Shown: in pieces, positions 40,101 to 53,185 of the stretch | How positions within the stretch are numbered: the first letter of the stretch is position 1 | How the letters are laid out: every line of letters begins with the position of its first letter | Assembly: GCF_026262505.1 (NCBI RefSeq) | Contig: NC_067206.1 | Span: 26,861,896 to 26,925,895, forward strand | DNA length: 64,000 nucleotides | Direction: 5' to 3' | From: Trichomonas vaginalis G3 | Lineage: Eukaryota > Parabasalia > Trichomonadida > Trichomonadidae | Position numbers and translations under genes: made by a program | Notes under the pieces: model-generated | The model's input: only the letters and a program-made list of their open reading frames with translations | Databases searched by the model: none | Told to the model about the DNA's origin: nothing

Positions 40101-41060
40101 TGTTGGATGTCAAAGAGAGACTGAGTGTTGGATGTCAAAGAGAGACTGAGTGTTGGATGTCAAAGAGAGACTGAGTGTTGGATGTCAAAGAGAGACTGAG
40201 TGTTGGATGTCAAAGAGAGACTGAGTGTTGGATGTCAAAGAGAGACTGAGTGTTGGATGTCAAAGAGAGACTGAGTGTTGGATGTCAAAGAGAGACTGAG
40301 TGTTGGATGTCAAAGAGAGACTGAGTGTTGGATGTCAAAGAGAGACTGAGTGTTGGATGTCAAAGAGAGACTGAGTGTTGGATGTCAAAGAGAGACTGAG
40401 TGTTGGATGTCAAAGAGAGACTGAGTGTTGGATGTCAAAGAGAGACTGAGTGTTGGATGTCAAAGAGAGACTGAGTGTTGGATGTCAAAGAGAGACTGAG
40501 TGTTGGATGTCAAAGAGAGACTGAGTGTTGGATGTCAAAGAGAGACTGAGTGTTGGATGTCAAAGAGAGACTGAGTGTTGGATGTCAAAGAGAGACTGAG
40601 TGTTGGATGTCAAAGAGAGACTGAGTGTTGGATGTCAAAGAGAGACTGAGTGTTGGATGTCAAAGAGAGACTGAGTGTTGGATGTCAAAGAGAGACTGAG
40701 TGTTGGATGTCAAAGAGAGACTGAGTGTTGGATGTCAAAGAGAGACTGAGTGTTGGATGTCAAAGAGAGACTGAGTGTTGGATGTCAAAGAGAGAGACTG
40801 AGTGTTGGATGTCAAAGAGAGACTGAGTGTTGGATGTCAAAGAGAGACTGAGTGTTGGATGTCAAAGAGAGACTGAGTGTTGGATGTCAAAGAGAGACTG
40901 AGTGTTGGATGTCAAAGAGAGACTGAGTGTTGGATGTCAAAGAGAGACTGAGTGTTGGATGTCAAAGAGAGACTGAGTGTTGGATGTCAAAGAGAGACTG
41001 AGTGTTGGATGTCAAAGAGAGACTGAGTGTTGGATGTCAAAGAGAGACTGAGTGTTGGAT
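37107..41060 (+). repeat. 25/27-bp satellite (inverted), about 157 units
   Basis: Unit TTGGATGTCAAAGAGAGACTGAGTG, the reverse complement of the left array. The right half (after about 39250) is nearly invariant 25-mers; the left half has scattered 27-mers with an extra AG, a few GTTAGATG variants and one unit lacking a T. This suggests recent expansion by homogeneous amplification at the right side. Confidence 0.95.
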
Positions 41061-41272
41061 ATCCGTCTCTTATTATATAATTATTTCACATATTAATTAA
41101 TTTATACCCACGAATAAAATCTTAGATAACTCAATGAATACTTATCCAAATCGCGAAAATATTCATTATTGACAAAGTTATATCTATAATAGTATTGAAC
41201 TAAAATATGGTTTTGAAAATTTAATATAATAAAATTATTTTGAATTTAAATGTAAAGTTCTGGTAAGGATGA
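41060..41272. repeat. inner inverted arm, right copy (~210 bp)
   Basis: Reverse complement of 36274-36485, from GGATATCCGTCTCTTATTAT through TTCTGGTAAGG. Confidence 0.85.
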
Positions 41273-42080
41273 GTAAATGTCGGAGGTAATTATGAGTCAA
41301 TGACTTAGATAAGAATAAGTCAATGATTGATGTAAGGATGTTTATTGTTTGAGGTAAGGATGAGTTGTTGTCTGAGGTAAGGATGAGTTATTGTTTAAGG
41401 TAAGGATGAGTCTATGACTGAGGTAAGGATGAGTCTATGACTGAGGTAAGGATGAGTCAATGACTGAGGTAAGGATGAGTCGTTGTCTCAGGTAAGGATG
41501 AGTCTATGACTGAGGTAAGGATGAGTCAATGACTTAGGTAAGGATGAGTTGTTGTCTGAGGTAAGGATGAGTCTATGACTGAGGTAAGGATGAGTCTATG
41601 ACTGAGGTAAGGATGAGTCTATGACTGAGGTAAGGATGACTTTTTGTCTGAGGTAAGGATGAGTTGTTGTCTGAGGTAAGGATGAGTTGTTGTCTGAGGT
41701 AAGGATGAGTTGTTGTCTGAGGTAAGGATGAGTCAATGACTGAGGTAAGGATGAGTCTATGACTGAGGTAAGGATGACTTTTTGTCTGAGGTAAGGATGA
41801 GTTGTTGTCTGAGGTAAGGATGAGTTGTTGTCTGAGGTAAGGATGAGTTGTTGTCTGAGGTAAGGATGAGTCAATGACTGAGGTAAGGATGAGTCTATGA
41901 CTGAGGTAAGGATGAGTTTTGTCTGAGGTAAGGATGACAATGACTGAGGTAAGGATGATTTTGTCTGAGGTAAGGATGAGTTATGACTGAGGTAAGGATG
42001 AGTTGTTGTCTGAGGTAAAGATGACTTGTTGTCTCAGCTAAGGATGAGTTGTTGTATGAGGTAAGGATGATTTATTCTCT
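41255..42080 (-). repeat. 23-bp satellite (inverted), about 36 units, more diverged
   Basis: Reverse complement of the array at 34721-36175: TGAGGTAAGGATGAGTCTATG and TGAGGTAAGGATGAGTTGTTG forms, plus a third form GATGACTTTTTGTC. It includes a duplicated block of about 120 bp (roughly 41600-41720 and 41720-41840) and decays at both ends. Confidence 0.9.
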
Positions 42081-42987
42081 TCACTACCTATTACTGACGG
42101 GTCCATGGTAGTATTCATTTTATTTTTATCGTTTTATTTTCCTTCAATTTCAACTCTAAGCATCAACTATCACACAATAGTTCCTCTACCTTACACCCAA
42201 CCAATCCCATATTGAATCTTAACTTTTCCTCCTGATATTGATAAAATAAATTTCAATTGTTCGTTTCCAGATCTTGTTAAAGAAAAAAAATTCACTCCTC
42301 TTAGATACAAAGAGAACTACTCTATCTAAATTTTTCAAAAAAAATACATTTTCTTATTTTACATATTAAAAAGTACCAATTTTTATTTCAAAATTTGAAA
42401 TTTATGATTTTTTTGGAAAACTTTTCGATTTTCTGACACGGTAGATGCTTTTTATTTTATACACTATGCCTAAAATTAACTTTTCAAACTAAAAAAATCC
42501 TAATTAGATAATTTTTCAAATATTTAATCAGTTAAATTGAATATTATTAAACTATGTTATTATTTAAATAATTTCCATCTTTTGTAATGCATCAGCACAT
42601 TACCTGAAAACTTTTTAATCATTCTAGAACAAACCAACATCGTATAATCCCATCATAGCTAATCATCCATTACAATTCTGCCTATTCAAGAGCTCGTGGT
42701 GAATTTCCTAAGTTCATTCCCATTCAAAATAAAGATATTCAACAAATTTCTTCCAAAAGAACTTCGTAAACTAACTAACAAGAATAACATCTTCCATTAT
42801 TTTCAACATAAATACATTTTCAAAGAATAAAATGTTCTTTAATGATTTTTTATTTGGTGAGAAATCTTGCAACATTATTCTTTCATACTCAACTTCAATA
42901 CAACAACTAACATATGATAGTTGGAAAAAATCACATAATAGAGCAGGTAAGTATTGTGAAGCTGAACTTTTATTTATCTGGTGTGAT
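42081..42987. other. unique DNA inside the palindrome, right half
   Basis: AT-rich with no counterpart in the left half. A plus-strand open stretch from 42832 (CNIILSYSTSIQQLTYDSWK ... CEAELLFIWCDMTKR) runs into the 43-bp array and looks partly coding, but it is not recognised. Confidence 0.4.
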
Positions 42988-43288
42988 ATGACCAAGCGAG
43001 GGACTCAGACTGCTGTATCTGTGGAGCAACATGACCAAGCGAGGGACTCAGACTGCTGTATCTGTGGAGCAACATGACCAAGCGAGGGACTCAGACTGCT
43101 GTATCTGTGGAGCAACATGACCAAGCGAGGGACTCAGACTGCTGTATCTGTGGAGCAACATGACCAAGCGAGGGACTCAGACTGCTGTATCTGTGGAGCA
43201 ACATGACCAAGCGAGGGACTCAGACTGCTGTATCTGTGGAGCAACATGACCAAGCGAGGGACTCAGACTGCTGTATCTGTGGAGCAAC
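42988..43288 (+). repeat. 43-bp tandem array, 7 perfect units
   Basis: Unit begins ATGACCAAGCGAGGGACTCA and ends in GTGGAGCAAC; starts at 42988, 43031, 43074, 43117, 43160, 43203 and 43246, followed by a partial unit. The units look identical. GC content is far higher than the surroundings. Confidence 0.95.
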
Positions 43289-43448
43289 ATGACAAGGTGA
43301 TTCAGTTTGCATTGATTGATAGTTCAATATCAGACCAATACTTCTCTTCCATGTTGCGGGCATGGCGAGGCATTTTCAAGATTGGTACCGAAATTGGCTA
43401 CTATCCCTAAATGCAACAATCATAAATGACACTTTTATCAAAAAACGT

Positions 43449-43844
43449 GTTTAATTCAAATTTGGCGGGCTTTTGGTCGTAGATTAATTTAACTAATATG
43501 AATTTGGATTGTGCTTTCCTTATTGATGTAATGATATTTTCACTAATAAAAAATGAAATATACACAAGAAAAAAATTATTCAAAAATTATCATTGCATTT
43601 TATTTGAAGAAATTTTGAAAAAACATCATACACATACTATAAATGAATATTATCATCTTAATTTTAATAAATTTCATTTACTTGGAAAGATGCAAGATCA
43701 TCTTGTACTTACTCTTCGATTTATTCCATGTAACTTCGCAGGTAATAATGGCGCACTTACCTCTATTTTGGATTTTTATAGTTTCCCTCAAAACACATTC
43801 TATGGACTTACGCTCGTATCGCGTTAAAAAATGTCGTTAAAATT
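43449..43844 (+). repeat. outer arm, right copy, encoding the same 109-residue ORF
   Basis: Reverse complement of 33991-34386. The plus-strand frame 43498-43827 starts at ATG 43498; TGACACTTTTATCA lies at 43427-43440 just outside the arm and could act as an initiator. Product unknown, with no clear membrane or catalytic motif. Confidence 0.7.
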
Positions 43845-44472
43845 GCCCACACGCCTACAAAATTTCAATTAAGAGAACCAAAATTCAAACATTTTCCATG
43901 TAATATCATACTTGTACTTTAAAATACGATATATAATCTTAGTGAATAGACTTATTTTAAAATCTAAATTATTAGGCTTGAATATGTTACCTCTAATATC
44001 ATAAACGCATATTCTCAAAAATAGTGGAATCCGATTTTTAATAGCCGATTATAATATTAGACTTCATTAAAATAATTTAGAGATTTTCTGAAAAGCCTCG
44101 AAAGGATTGATTGAACAATAAGGCAACTCATAGTATTTTTTATTTAGGCGCTCTAAAAACCAGTTTTCATAGAATAAGCTTTTTGGATAACTATAATCGA
44201 AAGAAATACACAACTTTTACTATCAAGTTAACTATGAGTTTATAGCACCACTGTTCAAATCTTGATTTCATACAAAATAATTGTACATTTAGCTTTAAAA
44301 GGAAATTTGGAATTTAAGTAGAGAATGTTTGAAGATAACATTCATTTAAGATATCAATGATGTGGTCTCCTTAATTTATTTTAGATTCAGAAAGTTTTTA
44401 ATTTATTTCGAAAAAAAAGTTATTAAATTTTTTTTGATGAGTCTTCAAAACCTCTATATAGAAAAATATTAT
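43845..44472. other. intergenic, nothing recognised
   Basis: AT-rich spacer between the palindrome and the 3' end of the chaperonin gene. No gene recognised. Confidence 0.5.
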
Positions 44473-46773
<2,301 letters not shown>

Positions 46774-49029
46774 ATGGATTTTCTGAAGACTTGTTGGAAT
46801 ACTTTGTTGACTAAAGAAGAATTCATTATAAAATATCAAGAATTCAATGAGGAGAAGCGACTTGCAATATTCAAAGCATTATCCAAGCTTTCTTCCTCTT
46901 TAGAAAGTTTCGTTATGTATTATTTTTATGCAATATTCGAAAAATATCCATATTGGTCATTTACTAATATAGATTTAACAAATAATGATGAAATTAATGG
47001 ATGCGTGAAACTTTTAGCTGAATATGGAGATCAATTATTCAATACAATTACATTAGGAACATACGAATCTGCTCACTGTTCACTAGTAGCTCTAAAAATT
47101 CTGCTCTTATGCAAAATTCCGGAGCTAAGAAAAAATACTTTAATACAAGTCAATCGTTCTCAAATCTTTCGTATTCTTATAGCATCTTCACGTGTTTTCG
47201 ATACCAAAGAATTTATAAATGTCCAACAAATTTATCTTTCTTCAGATCAATTTAAAGATTTACGAAATTTAATCGAAATGCCAGAGATCACACTCAACAA
47301 ATTAGAGCCCCAAAAAAAGTTTATTAAAATACAAGTCTTAGTTAACACCGCAGTTTTCTGTATTTATCCATGGCTACTCAAAAACGACTTATTTCAATCA
47401 TATCTACCACAATTAAATTACACTTATTACGTATCACTTCTTACGCGTTTTATTTACAGCTTTGATCTAAGTTCTGCTTTCATGTTGACAAATTTTTTTC
47501 TAAATTTCGACAAAAGAGGTATATTCGATTATACATTAACTCCTTTTAACAGTAATTTACTTAGAGATTACCTAACGGAGTTATATCAAAAATCTACAAA
47601 ACTTCCACCAGTGTCATTTGAAGAACTTTACAAATTCCTTTCTGAATGTCCCGAAAATATTCCTGTTGATAAACTTTATGAAGAAACTAAGCATTATCCA
47701 GCTTTGTCGACTTCAGTTGGATACAGATTTCTTGAAGTCATTGGATCTAATGATATACAAGCTTCTATTACCATTATGCAGCAAATCTACCAAAATCCAA
47801 GTGAATTTCTTTATTATTTTGCTTCTATTGGCAAACTTGATGTATTAATTAATACTTGTTTAGATATAGCAGAAAGAACTACTGATGAATTATATTTCTA
47901 TCATTCTTTGACGCTTGTTATTACTCTAATTAGACTTGAAATATCAGATGGAGCTCCTTATTTTTTAGGTGAAATTCAGAAATTATTTAAAACAAGAAAT
48001 ACACCTTCTATTTTACTTTTGAAAGCAATGGCTGATATTAATTGGTCTGAAAATGAAATTAATATAAAACCAACGCTTGAAGAGTGTATTAATGAATATA
48101 TACCAATTAATAAATGTATAAAATACCTTTGTTACTTATTCACTGAAACAAACAATTCATATTTAATTCATGCTTTGGCATTAGTTGAAGAAAACCAAAA
48201 TTTATATTTTCCTGCATTAATTTGGGGAACGAGAACTAAATCGCAATTGATGCGACAGATACCAACAAAAAAGATTCCAAATACTCATATCCATAAATTC
48301 ATGCTTGCACAGATGTTATTATTCACAGCACTTCCAACACCTGTCACAGGCTGGAGTATTGATGCTCCTGATTTTTTTACGATGATATTATTACCAGAAG
48401 CACATCAAACAATTAATTTGTTTTTAATTGTTCGAAGTTTGGAAAGAGTCACAAGTATGGGATTAACGGACAACAATGATTTATATAAAACATTCAGAGC
48501 ATGGCGTGCATTGATCTACCTTCATGGTGGAAAAAAGTTTGCTCGATCAATTATATCAGGATTAGTTTGGTGTTCTAAAGTCAGCATGGAAAATGCATTT
48601 GATCCAAGTTTATTCGTCAGCTGTGCTTATTATTTCATGATTTTATCTGATGAACAAGATGATTTTCTTATTGAAGTTTGTGATGCTATTTTAGAATTCA
48701 TAGAAACAGTTGAAGAGATGAACAACAGCGAAGCATTTGCCAAATTAAGTGTTTTATGCATTCTCGCTCTTAGTAAGGAAAAAATGGAATTTTATTTCAA
48801 AAAATTCTTTGAAAAATCGATTTGTATTTTAGAAAATGCAGAATTCCAACTCACAGAAATAACAAACTTTGCTGTTATGTTCATTGTTGATTGTTTTTAT
48901 TCAAAATCCCTCATTAATCTACTTCCAGATAACACATACGAATATCTTCAAAAAATGAATAACTGGAATTCAATCATTTCTTTCTTTATTGCAAAATACG
49001 ATGCACAATTTCAATCTAATACTTATTAA
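46774..49029 (+). CDS. large all-helical protein, 751 residues, unknown
   Basis: Begins MDFLKTCWNTLLTKEEFI. The sequence is continuous helix-turn-helix without catalytic motifs, low complexity or membrane spans, and is compatible with a HEAT/TPR-like superhelix (for example FLSECPENIPVDKLYEETKH, IPINKCIKYLCYLFTETNNS). Such scaffolds occur in Mediator, CCR4-NOT, nuclear pore and vesicle-tethering complexes, but I see no signature to choose. Stop reads TAAATAAA. A short leader (8 bases) with an initiator supports expression. Confidence 0.6.
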   Translation: MDFLKTCWNTLLTKEEFIIKYQEFNEEKRLAIFKALSKLSSSLESFVMYYFYAIFEKYPYWSFTNIDLTNNDEINGCVKLLAEYGDQLFNTITLGTYESAHCSLVALKILLLCKIPELRKNTLIQVNRSQIFRILIASSRVFDTKEFINVQQIYLSSDQFKDLRNLIEMPEITLNKLEPQKKFIKIQVLVNTAVFCIYPWLLKNDLFQSYLPQLNYTYYVSLLTRFIYSFDLSSAFMLTNFFLNFDKRGIFDYTLTPFNSNLLRDYLTELYQKSTKLPPVSFEELYKFLSECPENIPVDKLYEETKHYPALSTSVGYRFLEVIGSNDIQASITIMQQIYQNPSEFLYYFASIGKLDVLINTCLDIAERTTDELYFYHSLTLVITLIRLEISDGAPYFLGEIQKLFKTRNTPSILLLKAMADINWSENEINIKPTLEECINEYIPINKCIKYLCYLFTETNNSYLIHALALVEENQNLYFPALIWGTRTKSQLMRQIPTKKIPNTHIHKFMLAQMLLFTALPTPVTGWSIDAPDFFTMILLPEAHQTINLFLIVRSLERVTSMGLTDNNDLYKTFRAWRALIYLHGGKKFARSIISGLVWCSKVSMENAFDPSLFVSCAYYFMILSDEQDDFLIEVCDAILEFIETVEEMNNSEAFAKLSVLCILALSKEKMEFYFKKFFEKSICILENAEFQLTEITNFAVMFIVDCFYSKSLINLLPDNTYEYLQKMNNWNSIISFFIAKYDAQFQSNTY

Positions 49030-49321
49030 ATAAAATTAATTTGTTTGTTTGATTATTTCTTATTTCTTATACTTTTTAATTAATATATACAGCACATCTC
49101 ACACAGATCTATTAATTCTTGCATTATTCATTTTGTCTGAACTTGATCTATATCGTAGCTATATACTTCTCAATTTTTACATATATGAAATCTCAAATTG
49201 GCACAAAATTGAAATGCTGCTTTTATCTATCATCTAAAAATGAGGCTTTTCACAGATTGGAAATGGTTAAGGGATACTTCATAATTGAGGGAAATAAATA
49301 ACCATTCTTTTGTATCATTTT

Positions 49322-50391
49322 TTATTTAGATGTGAAAAAAACAAGAAATACAATGAAGAATAGTTTATTTTTTTGCTTGTAGTTAACTTTGATTTTTGTC
49401 TTTTTTTCTTCTTTTGCTTTTTCTGGAAATTCAGGTTCTAGTTCTACAAAACATAGACCAGTTGACAAATGATGATTTTTTGGATATATTGAACTTGCAT
49501 TTTCTGTAATTGTAACAGAAGCATATGGACTAAGTTGTGAAATGTCGAAATAACATCCTTTAACTTGAACTTGATATGGACTATAATATACACCGAAATA
49601 TCGAATTTTGATGTCGTTATTATAAAAACTGCAATTAATGATATCGAGATCATAATCACTGCCAATAAACAATCTGCATTTGTTGCCGTAATAATTACAA
49701 AAAAGAATTTTAAATTCAAGTGAAGGATGTCCATCATGATATGCTTCATAATTACTTGTAAATACGGGTGAGCAGTTTGAAAATGTTGAATAAGTTACAT
49801 TTGAGTTAGAACTACAATCAATCTTGTAGAAATTTCTATAGAATATTTTTGAATATGAAATGTTGATTGACTTCACACTTATTTCACCATTGTGCAAATA
49901 AAGATTAGAATATCCGTTTGAATATGGAGTACTACTTGAAGAAATTGTTGAATCAAGGAGATAATTCTTACATGGTGATGTACGAGAAACGTAAACATAA
50001 CAGTAAACACCTTCTTTTGGTGATTTAGAGCCAAAACTGCAGATTCGATCTTGAATGCATTCACTTGTAGAAGAACTTATGTATAAAGACCCACCTTTGT
50101 CGCTAGTGTGTTCACATTCGTCAAATGAGCTAGTATCAATGAGGAATTTGAGATTATTGCTTGTAGAAGACGAGATACGAACGGCACCTGAAGAATTAAG
50201 GCGAATAAAGAGACAAAGAGAGATGTAATAGCTGCTGTCAGCGTTAACACTAAGATCTTTGCTTTCATTTCTGTATGGTGTATAATCGATTGAAGCATTG
50301 AAGAAATCTTCCCATTCTTCGTGAGAATTTGATAGATATATATGCAATATACGAACACACTGAGTGTCAGCATTATAATTTCAATAATCAT
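49322..50391 (-). pseudogene. Ser/Cys-rich surface-type protein gene; signal peptide and body in different frames
   Basis: The main frame (49322-50347) encodes a Ser/Tyr/Cys-rich strand-repeat protein (SGAVRISSSTSNNLKFLID, NSNVTYSTFSNCSPVF, LDIINCSFYNNDIKIRYFG), suggesting a beta-helix like trichomonad surface families, and ends with a hydrophobic FFIVFLVFF tail. Just upstream, ATG 50391 reads a signal-peptide-like MIIEIIMLTLSVFVYCIYIY in another frame. The two meet in an AT run (about 50333-50342); one AT fewer would link them as VYCIYLSNSHEEW, a typical start for such proteins. So either a recent dinucleotide slip inactivated the gene or the assembly miscounts the AT run. Confidence 0.55.
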
Positions 50392-51790
50392 CAGCTTGAT
50401 CTAGAAAAGAATTGGTAGTACAAAGTTTCCTTAAATATGATTTTGTAAAATTTTCTATTCAATTTTGAGAGAATGAAAAAAATAAGATTCATAATTTATT
50501 TTTTATACTAGATACCCTATATTTCCAACTCTTGGAAAATTTTCATGACTTATACTTAGAGTTTGACGGGAATCTAAAGTGATTTTTTTCTGCATCGCGA
50601 AATCTAATGCAATCTCAAAATCATGAAGAAACTGCGAATCGGAGCGCAATTTTTTAATATGTTAATATATAAAGGTACCCCTACTACTGCAAATGCTTCA
50701 AATGAAAATCTAAGAAATCAGATTAATTTGATCACATTAGTATAGTATTGGTCAAACCAAAAACTCATATGTTGATATATAGCCTATAGATATTCATATT
50801 ATCTACTTTTCATTGAATTACATAAGATTTAATAATCTCATAAATATTCTTTTTAATTTTCCGAATTCCGTGTGCATTTAGATTGCCTATACCTGTATAT
50901 AATAATTCTAGAATGATTTGATTAGATATTAAGTTTTTTAGATTAATATTTTAACATTTTGATAAAACAAGCATTTGTTCCATTTTAGAATCGCCATTGA
51001 ACTCTAGTTTGACTAACATGATGTTGTATGATCAAATAAATTCTAACTTCATGAGATAAATTTTGAAATTAGAAAATGCGATATCTGACTCAAATATTTA
51101 TCTGAACACATTTAACATTCAATGATAAACTAAAGTACTATACAGCAGATTCGATTTGGCTTATATTTTATATAATCAACAAATAATCCTATAAAATTGT
51201 GCTATTCACGTTGCTCAAAGATGTATTGAACATTCCCTACTTGTGTATTGATAAAATTAGATATAGATTCTAATGTAAATCGATATTTTGAAAATTCATA
51301 TATATTTTGTCTTGGTTTGGCATTTGATCGTGTTGAAACCGGAATTGCAATATATATCATCTAAATATATAACTATCAAAATATGAGCTATAGATTTTTA
51401 AATTATTCTCCTGAATATGAGTGACTAACATAATTATATTGAATTGAGTAGTAAGAATCATAAATATTAGAATCTGACGATAATTTATTATAACTTTATA
51501 TAGGAACAAGATTATAAATGATGATGAAAATAAAGATTAAATTTAAATCTGAAAATTTGAAAACATTAAGTGTATATGATAGCATTACAAAATTAAATTT
51601 TATGTGGAAGAGGAAATAGAGGAATTAGAAGTATTATGAGAAAATAATAAGATATAAAAACAAGATTCTATTAAATGAGTTAATTTATAGAAAGGAATAA
51701 CAGTGTGAATGTAGTAAATGAATGTTTTCATGATGTATTATTGAAATCTTAAGTTTTGTTAAGAAGATAATAAGGGAATCAAATTTTGTA
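50392..51790. other. 1.4-kb intergenic, nothing recognised
   Basis: Very AT-rich, stop-dense on all frames read. No RNA gene, repeat or fossil gene recognised. Confidence 0.5.
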
Positions 51791-51801
51791 TTAGGAAGTT
51801 T

Positions 51802-52080
51802 GACCGACAAGAGTGTATTGTGCACTCTTGTCGGTCTGCATGTCTCATTCCGGGAGACATTGTCACTGCATGTCTCCCAGAATGAGACACTCTTCCGCAT
51901 TCATAACTTGAATGCGGAAGTTTGACCGACAAGAGTGTATTGTGCACTCTTGTCGGTCTGCATGTCTCATTCCGGGAGACATTGTCACTGCATGTCTCCC
52001 AGAATGAGACAATCTTCCGCATTCATAACTTGAATGCGGAAGTTTGACCGACAAGAGTGCACAATACACTCTTGTCGATC
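51802..52080. repeat. 122-bp tandem hairpin module A-B-C (two copies plus a third A)
   Basis: A1 51802-51836, B1 51841-51889, C1 51892-51920; A2 51924-51958, B2 51963-52011, C2 52014-52042; A3 52046-52080 with inverted loop. Each is a near-perfect hairpin: A 14-bp stem/7-base loop, B 20-bp stem with one mismatch/9-base loop, C 12-bp stem/5-base loop. Confidence 0.9.
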
Positions 52081-52258
52081 TAAATGTATCTTACAATCAA
52101 AGACACGTTCATACAATCTTTTCGAAGTTAAAAAAAAAATTTAATTATTTCTTTCTTTTGTTTATTAAATCGCCTTACTCACGTACTAATCTCTTTTAGA
52201 GACTCTATCGAGCTATCCCCACATATAAACCTGTGACAATAATACATATTTACTCTCT

Positions 52259-52444
52259 TCATATTCTGATCTCATGACACATTATCGCAAAAACTATAAT
52301 TATACAACACATCTCATAAAGTCTCATTTTAGCCCTATCTAAGCGTTCAAAACCTATTTTCCACACGTAATCTGATTCTTCTGGCTCCGCTGATTCGATT
52401 TCTGCTGTCAGATCGTGAAAATATGCATCACATAAAGAGATAAA
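52259..52444 (-). CDS. 62-residue arm ORF, left copy
   Basis: The minus-strand product (FISLCDAYFHDLTAEIESAE ... YEMCCIIIVFAIMCHEIRI) is the same as on the plus strand at 52829-53017 in the other arm. It ends in a hydrophobic, membrane-helix-like segment. Not recognised; it may be a captured host gene end. Confidence 0.35.
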   Translation of the reverse strand, partial: FISLCDAYFHDLTAEIESAEPEESDYVWKIGFERLDRAKMRLYEMCCIIIVFAIMCHEIRI

Positions 52445-52551
52445 TGCAAATTGCACAACTTAATATTTTCCTTAAAATTTCTCTTCAGGTTCATACCTAA
52501 ATCAATAATTTTTTTTGCATCACATAAAGAGATAAATGCAAATTGCACAAC

Positions 52552-52591
52552 TTCACGTGAATTTATTGATTTTGACATTGAAGAAAAAAAG
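52552..52591 (+). pseudogene. 40-bp fragment of a GT61-like gene in the element centre
   Basis: TTCACGTGAATTTATTGATT and the next 20 bases are identical to the reverse complement of 55053-55092, which encodes SREFIDFDIEEKK in the glycosyltransferase at 54930-56270. Beyond this block the frame continues QISSFFENSIF, unlike the nearby gene. So the fragment derives from a related gene's 3' end. A second copy of its left flank (GCATCACATAAAGAGATAAA) lies at 52425. Confidence 0.75.
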
Positions 52592-52828
52592 CAAATAAGC
52601 TCTTTTTTTGAAAATTCAATTTTTTCCAAAAATGTATGAATTCAAAAGTTCAGATTATATCTAGTCATTTTCCAACATTAATTTTGTGTTTTAGTTTTTG
52701 AGATATTCATTTTATTATACGTATTATTCAGAAAATTAAAAGAATTTGTGAGGGGAAACGGAGGAGATAATAAATATGTAAAGATGGATGAATAGACAAT
52801 TTGAAAAAAAAAGCAATAATTTTGAGTT

Positions 52829-53017
52829 GTGTTTATCTCTTTATGTGATGCATATTTTCACGATCTGACAGCAGAAATCGAATCAGCGGAGCCAGAAGAA
52901 TCAGATTACGTGTGGAAAATAGGTTTTGAACGCTTAGATAGGGCTAAAATGAGACTTTATGAGATGTGTTGTATAATTATAGTTTTTGCGATAATGTGTC
53001 ATGAGATCAGAATATGA
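52829..53017 (+). CDS. 62-residue arm ORF, right copy
   Basis: Same product as the left-arm copy. It has a protein-like composition: acidic middle (EIESAEPEESDYVWKIGFER) and C-terminal hydrophobic helix. Conservation between arms reflects the inverted repeat, not independent selection. Confidence 0.35.
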   Translation: MFISLCDAYFHDLTAEIESAEPEESDYVWKIGFERLDRAKMRLYEMCCIIIVFAIMCHEIRI

Positions 53018-53185
53018 AGAGAGTAAATATGTATTATTGTCACAGGTTTATATGTGGGGATAGCTCGATAGAGTCTCTAAAAGAGATTAGTACGTGAGTA
53101 AGGCGATTTAATAAACAAAAGAAAGAAATAATTAAATTTTTTTTTAACTTCGAAAAGATTGTATGAAAGTGTCTTTGATTGTAAG

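Larger units (their letters stand above)
33991..43844. repeat. 9.85-kb inverted-repeat (palindromic) satellite structure
   Basis: Outer arms 33991-34386 and 43449-43844 (396 bp each) are reverse complements. Moving inward come a 23-bp satellite (34721-36175 left; 41255-42080 right, inverted), an inner unique arm of about 210 bp (36274-36485 / 41060-41272), a 25-bp satellite (36485-36956 left; 37107-41060 right, inverted) and a 150-bp central spacer (36957-37106). The right half also holds about 0.9 kb of unique DNA and a 43-bp array. It could be a long-TIR mobile element, a duplicated inverted segment, or a chromosomal structural locus; no transposase is seen. Confidence 0.85.

Noticed and set aside
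37107-41060. CRISPR-like array
   Set aside because: Units are contiguous with no variable spacers, and the genome is eukaryotic; it is a satellite.
41596-41940. 114-codon frame in the 23-bp satellite
   Set aside because: A by-product of repeat periodicity, as the same satellite elsewhere is closed.
51685-52069. Overlapping frames with repeated MSPGMRHADRQECTIHSC peptides
   Set aside because: They follow from the palindromic hairpin modules and their tandem duplication and are not needed to explain the sequence.
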